From positions 31,035,447 to 31,099,446 of the forward strand of contig NC_089984.1 in NCBI RefSeq assembly GCF_036417845.1: a stretch of 64,000 nucleotides of DNA, given 5' to 3'. The translations under genes were made by a program, and so were the position numbers. The notes below the pieces were generated by a model. It saw nothing but the letters and a program-made list of their open reading frames with translations, made no database searches and was not told the DNA's origin. Each line of letters opens with the position of its first letter. Position 1 is the stretch's first letter. The DNA is from Apteryx mantelli. Lineage: Eukaryota > Chordata > Aves > Apterygiformes > Apterygidae. Positions 25,860-38,660 of this stretch are shown here, piece after piece.

Positions 25860-26642
25860 TTGAAAGCAAGGGAGCCCAAAGCTAGTTTCCACGAGCAACT
25901 TATAAATGAAGCAGAACCATCAGCACACGGCTACAGGCTGCTGCCAGGAGGCATCGAGGTGACTGCTGCGCAATGCCTTCTTTTCAGCCTACACAGAGAA
26001 AGATACTCTGATCCAGTTATCACAGTCCTCGATGCTGTCGGCACTCTAAGTATTTATAGTCCCTGCTGCAAAGAATTTATGTTCTTAATAGTAGGTGGAA
26101 ACAGAAGAGCCAGCTTGCAATCCATCCTCTCGCCCTGTGGGCAGCTGCTAGGTTATCTGAGCTGGAGAAGGATTTCGCTCGTGCCTTCTTCTCTTCCATC
26201 CTCCAGAATGTACGCCAATACACCAGAACGTATACCAAACCAGCGAGCTGACAGAAAACACTACAATCCCAGCCTCCCATCCCAGGATGGGCTGGCGAGC
26301 GGGAGACCAACTTCTGGGAATGGGACAGGGGGGCAGAGGGGAGAAGCTCGTGTGCCCCCGTCTGTGCTGTTGTTTTTCAGGCTTGTCCCGTTTCCTTCAG
26401 TGCGCTCTCTTCTCTCCTCTTCTCTGAGGGACTTCCCACCTCTAAGCTCATGCATGACACAAGGCGGCATGGCAATCGCTGACATGAGAAACCTTTTCTG
26501 TTTAGACTGGCCAAGGAGTCCCTGGTCGGCAGAGCAAACAAAGAAAATTCTTCCCCGAAAATGGAAATTTTCAAATAATCCACTGATAAAAAATATGCCT
26601 GGCTTAGCCAGACCTTTAGTCTTGGATGCCTCTTTCCTGTGA
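25860..26642 (+). CDS. Unrecognised open frame, possibly a divergent transcript (hypothetical)
   Basis: A 260-codon frame, unusually long for this roughly 50% GC sequence. It opens at a TTG two codons after an in-frame TGA. The first ATG is at 26079, which would give 187 residues. The product is basic and rich in Ser, Pro and Leu, with no motif, signal peptide or family I recognise. It begins about 0.6 kb beyond the SH3PXD2A CpG island and points away from it. An AATAAA stands at 26717-26722, 75 bases after the stop, with GT-rich sequence shortly downstream. This could be a lineage-specific gene or a non-coding divergent RNA, but a chance frame is still the most economical reading. Confidence 0.2.
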   Translation: MKAREPKASFHEQLINEAEPSAHGYRLLPGGIEVTAAQCLLFSLHRERYSDPVITVLDAVGTLSIYSPCCKEFMFLIVGGNRRASLQSILSPCGQLLGYLSWRRISLVPSSLPSSRMYANTPERIPNQRADRKHYNPSLPSQDGLASGRPTSGNGTGGQRGEARVPPSVLLFFRLVPFPSVRSLLSSSLRDFPPLSSCMTQGGMAIADMRNLFCLDWPRSPWSAEQTKKILPRKWKFSNNPLIKNMPGLARPLVLDASFL

Positions 26643-26716
26643 CCCATCATCAATAGCAGAAGCATTTAACTGGAGCTACATACAAACCTCTTCTCCTATC
26701 ACTCTGTCCAAAAGAG

Positions 26717-26722
26717 AATAAA
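26717..26722 (+). terminator. AATAAA hexamer after the 25860-26642 frame
   Basis: A canonical plus-strand polyadenylation hexamer 75 bases after the stop of the open frame. GGGTTTGGTTTT lies about 30 bases further on, a plausible downstream element. Functional only if that region is transcribed. Confidence 0.3.
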
Positions 26723-28373
26723 AGCTCCCCCCTCATCACTAAAAACACTTAGGGTTTGGTTTTAATCAGCTTTCAAAATATATCATTGTGAAGGGGGAAA
26801 AAAAAAAATACATCATTGTCCAAACACTCTGCCCCATCTTTCCTGACATTCTTGTTAATTGGCATCTGTTTACCGGCAGTCTTATCTAGCTCTTGCAAGG
26901 AAGGAGCTTTATTTTCAGCCCAACCTGCCATTGGTGCTTTGGGGTTTGTGCTCCCTTGGTGCCTCCCTCGCTCTGTCACGGTGTCTGGTCCTTTGCTCAC
27001 CTTTCTTCTGTTCAAGACAACTTAACCTTAAGCCTCCACCACTCTGGACAACCTCCTCCAGCTGCAAAGTCCACCCAGCCGTTGTACAGATCTGGCTCTG
27101 CTCCTCCATTGCCTGCTTATTTTACATGAGCACCCTCACTTTCCGCCCTCCTCGTCTGTTTGCTGCATCCATCCATCCACATCGGAAAAATGTATGTTGC
27201 TAGGGGCATGGGCTGTTCTTTATAAATATGTACAACACCCAGTCTAGTGGGAGTCTGATCCCAGACTATTGCAAGACTGGCAGAAAATAACCAAAAGCCC
27301 TTATTATGCTGGAGGCTTGGGAAAATCTGCTCCTCTCTTAGGCAGCAGCTGGGAAAATGGAGCTGACGGTGCCTGCCCAACCCCTGTGCTGGGGAACCAG
27401 GCTCAAGACGCAGGGGCTCGAGGACAGAAAAACAGAGCGCGGCAGCCTTGTTGGACAACTGACCCCCCACGCTGAAGAGCCTGTACCTAGCTAGGACCAT
27501 GAAACACATAGGACAAGGCACTGCAAACTTGTAGGAAAATTACTAATTCTAGGGGCTTTATCCTAGATCTTCTAGTATTTAAGTTTTTTCTTAAAGTCTC
27601 AGTTACTGAAGTCTTGTCATTACATGGGAATACCACTACTGTTATTAATAATAATTTCAATTTAAATAATATTAATATCAGTATTAACAGTTAATTTAAT
27701 TATTAACCTTACACACTCCTGATTCCAATAAAATTAACCTGAGGAACTCCCTGGGAAATTCAGAGCTTTGAAGACTGAGATAAAACAGTTATTTTAAAAG
27801 TGTTTTTCTACTCATTTGCAGGTCTTTGGGCAAAGAGCTATTTTATTGACCAAACAGGTAATCGGATTGGCCTCACAGATCTAATATAGCTACAGCCAGC
27901 AACCTAAGTTCTGCTCCAATTACAGCAAAATTTGATGCGTGACAGAATGTGTGTGACAGTCTCAGAACTGGAACATGACTTGAGCTTGAGAGGATTTTGT
28001 CATGCTGACAATTTTTTTGTAAATAGGCATTTGAGTTGTAAATTGAAAACACTTGGATCATGAAATCAGTGAGAAAACAAAATGAGGGACGGACTTTTCT
28101 GTGCTCCATTAGGCCCATTTTTACTGCCTCTTATTAATTCATGGCATATCACTGTAGATAAGTAAAATCCCTGAATATTAACCAGCCCATTATAGCCCAA
28201 GAACTCTTTCTGTAGTGGCTCGAGTTGCTGTTTAAAGATGGCCTTTCATTCTCGCTTTTGATTTTCTGTTTGCCAGAGCTGGGCAGCTCAGTCTGCCCTT
28301 GAGACGAACCCTGGGTTTTTAATGTCTTCCTGTCCCATTAGCCCCGAGAGGACGTAAGGGTGCTCAGCACCTC

Positions 28374-28388
28374 GGGGGGGGGGGGGGG
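28374..28388 (+). repeat. 15-base poly(G) run
   Basis: Fifteen consecutive G residues in the intergenic region. Runs of this type are prone to length errors in sequencing and assembly. Confidence 0.9.
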
Positions 28389-29619
28389 CAACGTGCCCCC
28401 TGAGCTCAGCCACGGGGGGGAAGGGGAACATCTCAGCGCGGTGCATGACAGATTAGCCACACAGCTCATTACTGGCAACTAGAGTTGCATGCATAATCTG
28501 CTAGACATGGTACTAGAGATGTGCCCCTTAGGGTTTTTTTGGCTCTGATGTACAACAGCACAACACAGAGCCTTTGTTACACTCCCATCTGAGCTACTGT
28601 ACTTACAAAACTCCAGCGTCTTAAAAGGGCTCCTTTCCGCGCAGCTCTCCCACTTCACAGTCTCCATATACGTGTCGTTTGATATGAGCGATAAGAACAG
28701 CAGAGCCTGTCTGGCATTCAAATCTCAAACACTGAAACGCAAAGCAAAACACAATCGTCTTTCCCTATTTTTAAAAAGTGAACTGTGTCTCGACTTCTTG
28801 GGAGATTACTGCTCTTCAAATGAAATTCACACCGGGGATAAATAGGCCCAGCTAATGCGGCAGAAGAAAGCCAAAGAAACCAGCTGCAGTCCCGGCAGAC
28901 CGGCCCCCTAAGCACAGCAGCGTGCTTCCTCCCCACCAGCCTCCTCCCCAGAGAGCGCTGCTCCATCAGCCCCTCTCCACTACCTAGTATAATAGAAAAA
29001 CCAAATTAATCATTTTCCCTGCTAGCAGCGCAAGTGCTTTCCTAACGGCATCCAGCTTTTACCTACATTACAAAAGAGATTCTTCACCCTCTTTAGTTAA
29101 ACTACAGATTATCTTGTTTTTGAGGCAGCTATCTTAGAATTTAATTTTTTCATGACTGCGGTTATTTTTCAGGCCTCTCTTACAGGAGTTACGGATGAAA
29201 GACTTCCAATAGCGGCATGTGCATGTTCTGTTTAGGATAGTAGTAGCAAATCACAGACTGTTTTCCATCCAAGTACACCTTGTACTTTTCCATTGTTATG
29301 AAGGCTTTGTGGATATTTGATGACATTGTTAAAAAATAAAACACAGCAAACCCAAACCACACTTTCCTGTATGCATAATATAAATTTCAGGCATATGTGT
29401 GAGACAGCTGAAGTTTATCAAACTAATCAAAGGTTTGGCTTAGGATTCCCCTGGTTGCTTCACAGATGCTGTCACTGATTTCAGTCTCCCTCACTGTTCT
29501 CAAAAGAGGACATTTTGATACCAGCTTCTGCCTCACTCTCTGCAAAATATTTGGCAATCTGTTGGTGAAAATGCAGGCTTGTTACAAATGAAGTAAGTGT
29601 TGGAAGAAGTAGTCTTTCT

Positions 29620-29649
29620 TTGCATTTTCTTCCCTTGCATTTTCTTCCC
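29620..29649. repeat. Perfect 15-bp tandem duplication
   Basis: Two identical copies of TTGCATTTTCTTCCC, back to back, in the intergenic region. Confidence 0.95.
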
Positions 29650-32600
29650 ATGGTACCTCTAAGTATATATATGGACATCGAGTCCTCTGTACTAACAGAT
29701 TTAGAGTCTCCACTAAGTCCTTTTCAAGCTTCAATTTCCTTGTTCATTGTTTTTACTCATTCAACCCCTTCTGAAACCGAACAGTAATTTTGTTTGCTTG
29801 CACAACCCCTGGAGAAGGTAGTAGAGTTTAACTTCCAATATCCAAACTAGAGCATTTGACAGGTAGACTGTGAATTGTAAAAATGTATAGATAAAACCTT
29901 ACAAAAAGTTGGTCATAGAGCTGCAGTTGTACCACAGATGACAAAAGCACAAGCTCAACACCATAAAGAAAAATCTGTAACACAACTCCTGCCACTCAGC
30001 AGTGGAGTGCATTAAATTATTTTTTTTCTTTTAAGTTACCTTCATGCAAAAGCAAAGTGCATTCCCCAACACGCAAAGGTTTCTTTAGGAGGAGCGCTTT
30101 GGGACCTCCTCAGAGCAACGTCATCCCATGGGCAGATACAAGTAGGGTTTTTTTTTTTCTTTGGTCATCCCCAGGTTAGACTTTGCTAGGCACTGATGGT
30201 GATATCTGGAAAACCAAATACCGTGTAGGATGTTTATTGCTTGGAAAAAAGAATGAGATAATCCAAAACCAGAGAGCTTCTCATGGAAAGCAGAGCTGTA
30301 GTTTCTCTAGCAGGGCCTGCTGTAGGCGTGCTTTTCAGCTTGGAGCAGTGCCGCTGCCTGATACACTATCCAGTTAATTCCAGTCATTTATTTGGATCCA
30401 TCCCACAAGCATGTGTTAAGCCATGGCCACATGCAGCACCAGGGATGAAACCCAGAAGACCATTTCACTAACGAGAGTCTTTCTCAGCCCCTGGTAAAGT
30501 GGCTCTTTTCCTCTGCAGGCGGGTCACTAAAAGGCAGCCGAACACACACAGAGCACCCATGAGACAAGGGCAGCTGCTCCCTTTAGGACAATTTCCTTTA
30601 GTTAGTGATACAGCGTCCAGGCAAGAAAATATCCCGAGTCTGAACAATCTACCCTTTAAGGTTTACATTTAAAGCGCCGAGCTTCAGGTTGCGTTCACAG
30701 CAGCATCTTCAAAGCTCTAATACTCCTAAAGAAAGAGCATTTCTGCAGTTCTTGCCTTCCCAAAAGCAGGAGACACCCTTGCTAGGCACACCAAAGTTGT
30801 AGCATGTCTTTACAGAAAAGATCCCAAGCACACATCATTATAGACAGCAGCAAAAGTATGGTCACAATTTGCCCTCCAGAAAACTGCCAAGCATTACTTG
30901 ACCTCCAGAAACATTACATTGTCCTGGAAATGTTGATCCTCAAAGATACTTTGGTGGCCAACTCTTATTTAACATCTAACTGTGAGCATCTGGACCAGTC
31001 CTTTAAAAAAGACAAAATACCCTGCAGAACAGAGGAACTGTTAAAGGACAGTATGAGGAAGAACATATAAATTACATTGTTGTATATATAAATCTGTCCA
31101 TGTGTTTATGATAAATGTTCTTTTACTCAAATTTTTTTCCTGCCCTCATTTCCTCCCCTGCTTTCCAATTGCAGAAAATACAAAAGTACAAGTCCTTGCT
31201 TTCATTATATGCTACACCTGCTGCCTGTAATGAAACAGATGTCTGGAGCATCATTAGCCAATTATTTCTTAGCTTTTGTCAACGGGCCTAATTTCAAACA
31301 TCTTTTTGTTAAATCCTCCTCTCTCTGCTTCCTCTGTATTTCTCATCCTTTCCTACATTCAGAGTTCCAACAAAAACTCCTCTCTATATCAGTTTGCTCC
31401 TGTTATGTTTGTCCTGGATCACTGAACTCGCAGAAGAACAAAGAGAGGGATTATAACTACTTTGAAGCAGGAATTAAGTTTAAGAGACATTGGGGGCGGG
31501 GGGGAAGACAAGGTGAGGGAAGAAAATAAGACAACATGAGTCAGCAGTGGAGACTGACAACACTAGCTGGCTTTTTATGGTTCAGGATTTTGTGGACATT
31601 ACAGCAAAGGAGCGTTTTAAATGCATGCAAGGACAGCTCCTACGCTCTCAATGTGAATGACATTTTCGACAACAGGAGAAAAGCCCGATTCCAAGCACCC
31701 TCTTCATTTCCCTGACACCTTGCATACCTGGCCAAGAAAAGCACACTTGAGAAGCAAGTAGGCCTGTAAGGCATGGATGACTATTGTTGAGGGAGGCATT
31801 GGAGGGAACTGATTTCTCCCTCTTATTTCCAAATATCACCTTAATATTTGGAAGAAGTCTCTACTATGGGAGAAACTGTGAACTTCCCAGGCCAGCAACA
31901 GACTTCAGCACACGCTTCAGTTAATCACATTGGCTGTTACGCAGTGACGTATATTTGTGGGTTATCTTACCTTGTCCACAGCAGAGGTGGGAAGACTTTC
32001 CTCTCTTTTATCATGGGGCAATTAAAAAACAAAAATGAACAAAGAACTATATGTCTCCGTCTAAATATTCTGTGCACCCAGTGGCTTAGCTCCAGCCATT
32101 CCTCCAGTTTTCAAGCAAGAAAAGGAGAAGCTCTGGCCCTTACATGCTAGCAGATCCACAGCTTGCTCATCCCCGGCTAGGCTGGCAGAGAGCTCCGGTT
32201 CTAGCTGGTAGGAAAGGAGGGTTCATTCTTCCAATCAATAACAAAAAGCAAGCTGAAACAAGAGCTCTAGGACGTGTTGTGCCAGGTTAATTGGCACCAC
32301 ACCGTTCAGTGGTTCAGCATTTGCTGAAAATCATTCCTTTAGGTTATTTCTTTCACTAGTAAATTCCTGGCTATAATATGTTCAGGCAATCTTGTTAATC
32401 TGGGCTGGTTTCAACTTGTAAATTACTGTGACTAGATTATTATAGTCCCAATTGCACATTTAAAAGATATTATTGGGGAGGGGTTGGCATCCCTAACAAT
32501 CAGTTTCTCAACTCTGTACGTAGATGCTATACCTTTACCAGATTTTACTAGTTTGATTCACAGTTTCCCCCCATCCATGTCTGCCTTGGGGTGAACTCCA

Positions 32601-34649
32601 CTAGGAAACTTCAGCAGAAACAGTCCAGTCATTTCTCAAAACAGCATTGCAGAAGAAGTAGTTCTTATGGCAATAAAACATACAAAAGCAGGTTTCTTGG
32701 GGCTGTCTTGTGCATGGTTTCTCTACTGGTGTATGACTGAGTTTGTTCTTTTCCTTCAGTAGGGGCAGTAATTTGGGCCTCCCTCATCTACCAGTGCATC
32801 TGTTCTCTGGAAGCACGTAGGACCGTAATATCTCAGGCTTCTTGGCCACTTGTAACACAACTGGCCAACAAAGTCGCTTGCGATGGTGGGATGGAGGAGG
32901 TTCACAAATGCCCAGACACAAAGTATAATCACATCAATGTAATTTTCTTACAAAATCAGGCTGAAAGTAGACACACTAACTAGTAGACAAACTAAAAGTC
33001 CACAGCAACCAGCAACTTTACTGATCCTGTCTGTGATAAAATCCAAGCATGGACTTGAAAGTGGCAGGGAGAGGCAGATGGCTTCTGTTAAGGGTGTGGC
33101 TTGTGCTTGCTCAGGTTTTGGCAAGATACAAGTATTTGAATTTTTAATTTCACACTTGGACACCTGCTAGAACCCTGCACCTAGGAGTCTTTGAGGGTCC
33201 TGGGGGGCAAGGCTGTGGGAGAAGTGCTATTTTCCTCGAAATTGCAGCTCTTTCCTGCTGCCCTCCTCCTACATGGTGAGGAGGGCTCTAGACCCAAGAG
33301 GATGATATCTGCCTCTCCTGGAGCCCCCACAAGGAGCAAAGCATGGCCTGCTGGAAGCTGAACAGACTGTGAACAATGCCGGGTCAGCGAGGCAGGGGTC
33401 ATAAATAGAAATAAGGAGCAGGGACAAGACAGTATCAGAGGCTGGCAAGGATATTTGAGCTAAGAAAGAGAAAGGGAGCAAAGCAGAGAGGGAGGAGGTT
33501 TGACCAGAATCTGTGGTACAGGGATGAACCGTGTGACTAAAATGGAGGGTCTGAAAAATGACAATTACAGGGGAGAGAGTATAGAGTAGAAATAGGTGAA
33601 AGAAAATGGCAGGGGGAAGACAGGGCATAACACTGGGAATTAAACCCCAGATTCCCAACTCAGCATTTCCTTGCTGCCATCAAACATCCACAAAAATTTT
33701 TCTATAACGCCGGGGCAACTAGAAGATGGTAACCAATTACTGTTATAACTATTCCTTTATCTCACATGGCTGAACTTTTATTTGCCCACTAGCCTCCAGG
33801 GTTGGGGAGGGAGGGTGGAGACCCGACTGAAAGACAGTGAAGAAGAACATAGCCCCACACTGACAGGAAGTTTCAAAATTCAGGTTGCCCCTGAGATCTG
33901 AACTTGCGCCCTTTCCATTTAGAGGTAAGTATAAAGATACAATTTCTGCTAGGCATATCTTTTCCCCACAGGACTGCTTACTCCCAAAGTAAACCGAACA
34001 GCAATTCCTTAACAAGCAGGTTTCCAATACTTTGTCTCATAATTATCCGTGTGGCTCCATGCCTTACAAGCTACTCATTGATTAATTCCTGTCCTAAATA
34101 ATAAATTAGCAACTTCTTCTATTTATGGTGTTCCTCTTTGGAATAAACAAGCATGAACAGATCCACAGAAGGGACAGCTTAAGGTCACATAGCCAAAGTT
34201 AAACTTTTTCCATTTACTACCTTAACAAAAAAACTTCATTTTTCAGGTAGTCTGTGTAATACACATACCCTCAAGGATACAGACACACAGTTCAAAGATC
34301 TGAGAACACAAACACACAGAAATCATTGATCTGGATTTCTGTTTTTAAGAAATCATTATTTGTATTAGAGATTTCCTGAGACCTTAAGAGGGAACAGGGC
34401 CTTGGGAAAAATATTTTGTACAAATAAAGACCAGGAGACGATCATTGCCTCGAAGAACCTGGAGTCCAAAACAACCAGACAGGCAAAGCAATATGTATGG
34501 GAGGAAGAGCAGAGAAAGATAAAGCGAAAGCAGAGAAAGGTACCAGTGGAAGCAGAACTAAGTCCTGTTGCAGCATCTATCCATTCAGCTGTTCCCACAC
34601 AGCCACGGAGTTCTTCTCTAACAGCTCCCACGGACAGACCTCAAGAGCT

Positions 34650-34745
34650 TTTAATGATAAATGTTAACAAAAATTGGGAGTTACACCCTACAAGGAACTG
34701 CATTATCCTCAATTTACAAAAGAGGGAAACTGAGGCATGAAGCAG
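34650..34745 (+). repeat. MIR/L3-like fragment
   Basis: ATCCTCAATTTACAAAAGAG followed by GGAAACTGAGGCATGAAG matches the CCCATTTTACAGATGAGGAAACTGAGGC block of L3/MIR repeats. Confidence 0.5.
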
Positions 34746-37159
34746 CCTCCTCCCTTCTCCCACTTGAGCAGAGCCACAGGGACTGAGGGGAGAGTTGTTC
34801 TTCCCTTTGTTTCCTTTCCAGAAAAGCAAACACCTTACTTTTTGCTAAAACAGAATATTAAGATCCTTTAGTAATTTTTATTCTCAAGCACTGCATTTCT
34901 ATGGAAACGGACCTTTTAAAGATAATGTAAAAATGCTGACTGCTTTAAAAACTCCATTTACTTACCTTACTTGCCTTTTACTGCCATAACTGTTTCTATG
35001 GAAACCAGAACTGGCCATATAGCAGTCCTGCAACATGAATTCTCACTTGTCAATTTTACATTGAGGTGCTACCTTCAAAGTCCTTTTATAAACCCGTAAT
35101 GATTGTGTTGCTCTAAGAGTTTTTAAATTAAACAAAACTAGAATGTGTGCTTTCACTAAATGCTCCACACAATATTTTGTAGGTGTGGTCTCAGTCTAAG
35201 AATTTTAACAGTGTGCATGATATGACTCTTTTGGTTAAGGATATGATCTTTAAACAGAGAGACAGTTTATTAGCAGTAAAAGCCCTAGTGTGTGTAGTTA
35301 GACTTACATAAAGGTGACTTATACCAACATGGGTATGTCTAGACTGCTGTCACAGAAGCATACTGTAGAGATACTGAGTAAATGGGTAAATCAAGCTACT
35401 TACTGTGCTCTGTGCTCTCACAGCTAGCTGGCCTACTTCTGCGCAGGCATGTGCACGTGGTATTCCCTGTAGGTACAAGAAGGGGAACGCACTAGACCAG
35501 AGCAAGTGTTAGTCTGTGCTGGGTGGCTACTGTGGAAAAAATAAAGCATGCACATTTCAGGCACGACTATTCCATACTGTTACACAGAATTAGAATTAGC
35601 GTAGCTCAAATCTAGGCTCCTCCATTAATTTTACCTTAACCTTCCATGCACATAAAAACTGTAGGTTCCCTTGTATTCATTAACATTGTTTCCCTAAGGT
35701 AATTCAAGTGAGAAAAATCTTCTTTTCATGCTCCTGGGGAACAATCTCCAACAGGAAGCACCCTTCATCACAACACCCTCGCATTGCCAGCATGGACCAG
35801 CTTAAACAACTTCCAAGGACAGGTTCTTTCCAGAGTGACTTATCTGTCTTTTCTGAGAAGAGATCCTCCCATCTCGTCTCTGGGGCTTTTCAGTTGATCG
35901 AGACTTTTAAATTGCAACAGAAGCAGGGAACTATTACAGAGACACAAGCACACATTGTGTCTTTGCACCATCCTCCAATGCTTAGAAAATAGGTAGCCAG
36001 GAGTTTTAGACACACTTTACACATAGATCTAAAGAGCAGAAAGTGCAGAGTCTAAGTTGGAGGCAACTGAACACATCAGATGCTGCATGCATAACTGTAT
36101 GAGCTGCAAGGGACCAAGATGTAATCCTATTTTGGTATGATTCTGTTATAAATTATTTTAAAGAGACCCCAAAGAGCAATACAATCTCAAGGCTATCTTT
36201 CCCTCCAAGGCTCAGCTGCACAGAGTTCCTCCCAAGAACTCATCCAGCCCACACACTTGGCTGCTAACCCCAGGAGAACCAGGGCCTTCCTCTCTTCTAA
36301 GCTCAGAGAGAAGGAGATCACCTTTCTCAGGGAGCCTGCAGTATTCATTTAACCCTTTCGCAGTAAAACCAACTTCTGCTAATAGAGCAGGACCTTTCAA
36401 AAAAACAGCCAAGTCAGTATCTTAAGTTAGACATAGTCGGTTATTGGCACGTCATGCTCATCCCTGCTGTCCAAGACACCTCATACTTTCCCTTTGGACT
36501 ATCCCCAAACTTACATCATGTAGGCCCCTTGTTCATAACCAAGTGGTAACGCATGGTTAACTCTTGGAATGAGTCTGAATCTTAAAATGGGAATCGATAT
36601 CCCAAACTTCTCCCACGGGTAACGTTTGTTTTAAAGCATCACTTCAAACTGATCAGTATCAGAACAGGAATCTGAAAGGAAATATCCCTTGTGGCAGTAT
36701 GACTAGCCAGATCTTTTCATAGCCATAATTTATAGTTCCCTGCCTCGCCACTCAGAACATGGGCTTCTTTCTCTGCTTTCCAGAGACATTCATAGAAAAA
36801 GAAAGTCTTCTACAATGCTTTTTTAATCCCCATCTCCTCTGTCTATAGAAGAATAGATGGTATTTAACTCCAAATGCGGCAGTAATGCTAGAAACAGTGG
36901 CAGTCTGCAGGGAGACCAACCTGAGCCCTGCAGCAAGTAGAGAAATTAAAGTGAAATAATGACTCATACATAGTTTTACACTATGGACAAATGCACCATC
37001 TCTTTAAGGCTGGAGTTTTCCACAGGCCTCTGAATGCAAATGCCAAATACTTCGTCATGCCTTTCTCTTAGCCTATATCTCACTGCAGCCATGGCTTGGA
37101 ATGAGGCATATAATATAACATCAAACCAGAGACCTGGCACACATGGGGCTACTCACTGG

Positions 37160-38502
37160 CTTTCCTCATGCGTATGGTTTATTTTTACCTGCTATGTCAA
37201 TCCTTATAGGGCTTTACCACTAGGTCTGCCTCCTGGGAGTCTGCTGTTTCAACGGTTCTGGGGAAGGAGCAGAGTAGAGAGGAAGGATACATTCAATCCT
37301 TTCTACTCTTTTCAAGTGAAAGGTATCACCTTCCCACCATTAATTAAACAGATTACTTAGACAAGACCCTGCAGCAGTGAGGCCTGTAAGCATAAATACT
37401 GAACAGCTCCAGGCTTTGAACTGTGGCACATAAGAGAGTTCTCATTAATCCTGCATGTCCTGCATGGTAACCTTCTTTAAGGCCAATGTTCTTTCATCAG
37501 TGTCTTTCACCAGGCGCTGTGTTCCCCTGCAAGCACCGATATGGATAGTATTTTTCCCAAAGGTGACAAGGAAAGAGAAGAGACAAAAGACAACAGGGAA
37601 CACTGAGATTACAGTGGGTCTTGCTGACTTTGGTATTTTCTTTTCATAACATCAGATCTATGGCTCACCATTTGTGATGTAGGAAGCAATTTAAAAATAA
37701 ACAGCAAAACAATGGCTGATTTGTGAGACTTCTGGTCTGAACAGAACCCACAACAACATGCATCAGTAGTGCACACTGTAGCTAGGGGAATCCAAACATG
37801 CTTTACAAGCAGTGGGCGAACTGTAGGATGGGGAAGGGATGCATTCCTGAATATTACTTTTCTGAAGAAAGTGGGGGCTGCTTTAGTAGTGGGATTGCTG
37901 TGCACATTCAGGAAAACATACAGACATATATGCTATGCCAACATTGCCAGGAAGGACAGGCAAACCTTTCTGATTGTTTGCTTCCATGTAGTTCTCCAGT
38001 TGTTATTAAGCATATATAAAAGAAAGATCCACAGATATTACCATATGGAAAGATCACAAGATCAGTCTTTAAGCCAGCAAGACAAGTTCTGACGTGACCA
38101 CTGCTGCAAACTGTGCTCTTTAGCACTGACTTCTCTTTAGGGCTAATTGGATGTAAATGTGGGAGGGCCATGTCACACCTTACTGCTAGTCAGGGAATAA
38201 CATACACGCAGGGAAGCAGCCCAGCTTTTTTTCCAGCTCCCCTGCTGGACTGAGATGTCCAGGATCAGTTTGATACAACTTTCTAGGAACAGAAGTCAGC
38301 AAGAATTTTAAGACAAAGTATTTGGACAACTCCTCTCAGGAGTTGGACAAAAATAGCCTTTGCAGAATCAGGATGCTATTCTTTACATCTAGATCGTATT
38401 AGGTAATAGCAGCTTTTCAGTGTCAGAGTTCCGTCTCAACCACTCCTTCTTCCCTACTTTACCCTGAACGGCCCAGGAGCTAATGTATCTCATCTTCCTT
38501 CT
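37160..38502 (-). other. STN1: STN1 3' untranslated region (extent inferred)
   Basis: Sequence directly downstream of the STN1 stop on the minus strand has no further coding potential I recognise. The first canonical minus-strand AATAAA I find is at 37178-37183, followed by a GT-containing stretch. That suggests a 3' UTR of about 1.3 kb. A non-canonical signal nearer the stop is equally possible, so the end is only a guess. Confidence 0.4.
37178..37183 (-). terminator. Candidate polyadenylation signal AATAAA for STN1
   Basis: The plus strand reads TTTATT here, which is AATAAA on the STN1 sense strand, about 1.3 kb past the stop. TGTG-containing sequence follows within 40 bases. This is the first canonical hexamer I found after the stop codon; hexamers also occur by chance in AT-rich DNA. 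Confidence 0.35.
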
Positions 38503-38660
38503 TTAAAAGGCCATATAGTATCCTTCCATAGTGCTGACAACATCGCTGTTACTCTCCAGCAGTTCCAAGACACGGTGCATCACCGCTTCAGCCAGATAGG
38601 GGTTGTAGCTCTGCCGAACACAGCTCAGGACGTGAAGGAAGTGGCAGCCTTTTTCAGCAT
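38503..38660 (-). CDS. STN1: STN1 last coding exon (residues 311-362 and stop)
   Basis: Encodes the second winged-helix domain, [12 protein letters not shown] through [12 protein letters not shown] and [14 protein letters not shown], ending at TAA 38505-38503. The acceptor is GTTTCTGCAG|ATGCTG. The C-terminus ends at the same position as in human STN1. The exon continues as 3' UTR towards lower coordinates. Confidence 0.96.

Larger units (their letters stand above)
25276..37159. other. Intergenic region between SH3PXD2A promoter and STN1 3' end
   Basis: About 12 kb separates the two head-to-tail genes. It contains the unexplained plus-strand frame at 25860-26642 with a following AATAAA, an AT-rich tract (27620-27715), a 15-G run (28374-28388), a 15-bp tandem duplication (29620-29649) and a MIR/L3-like fragment near 34650-34745. 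Nothing else can be named. Confidence 0.7.
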
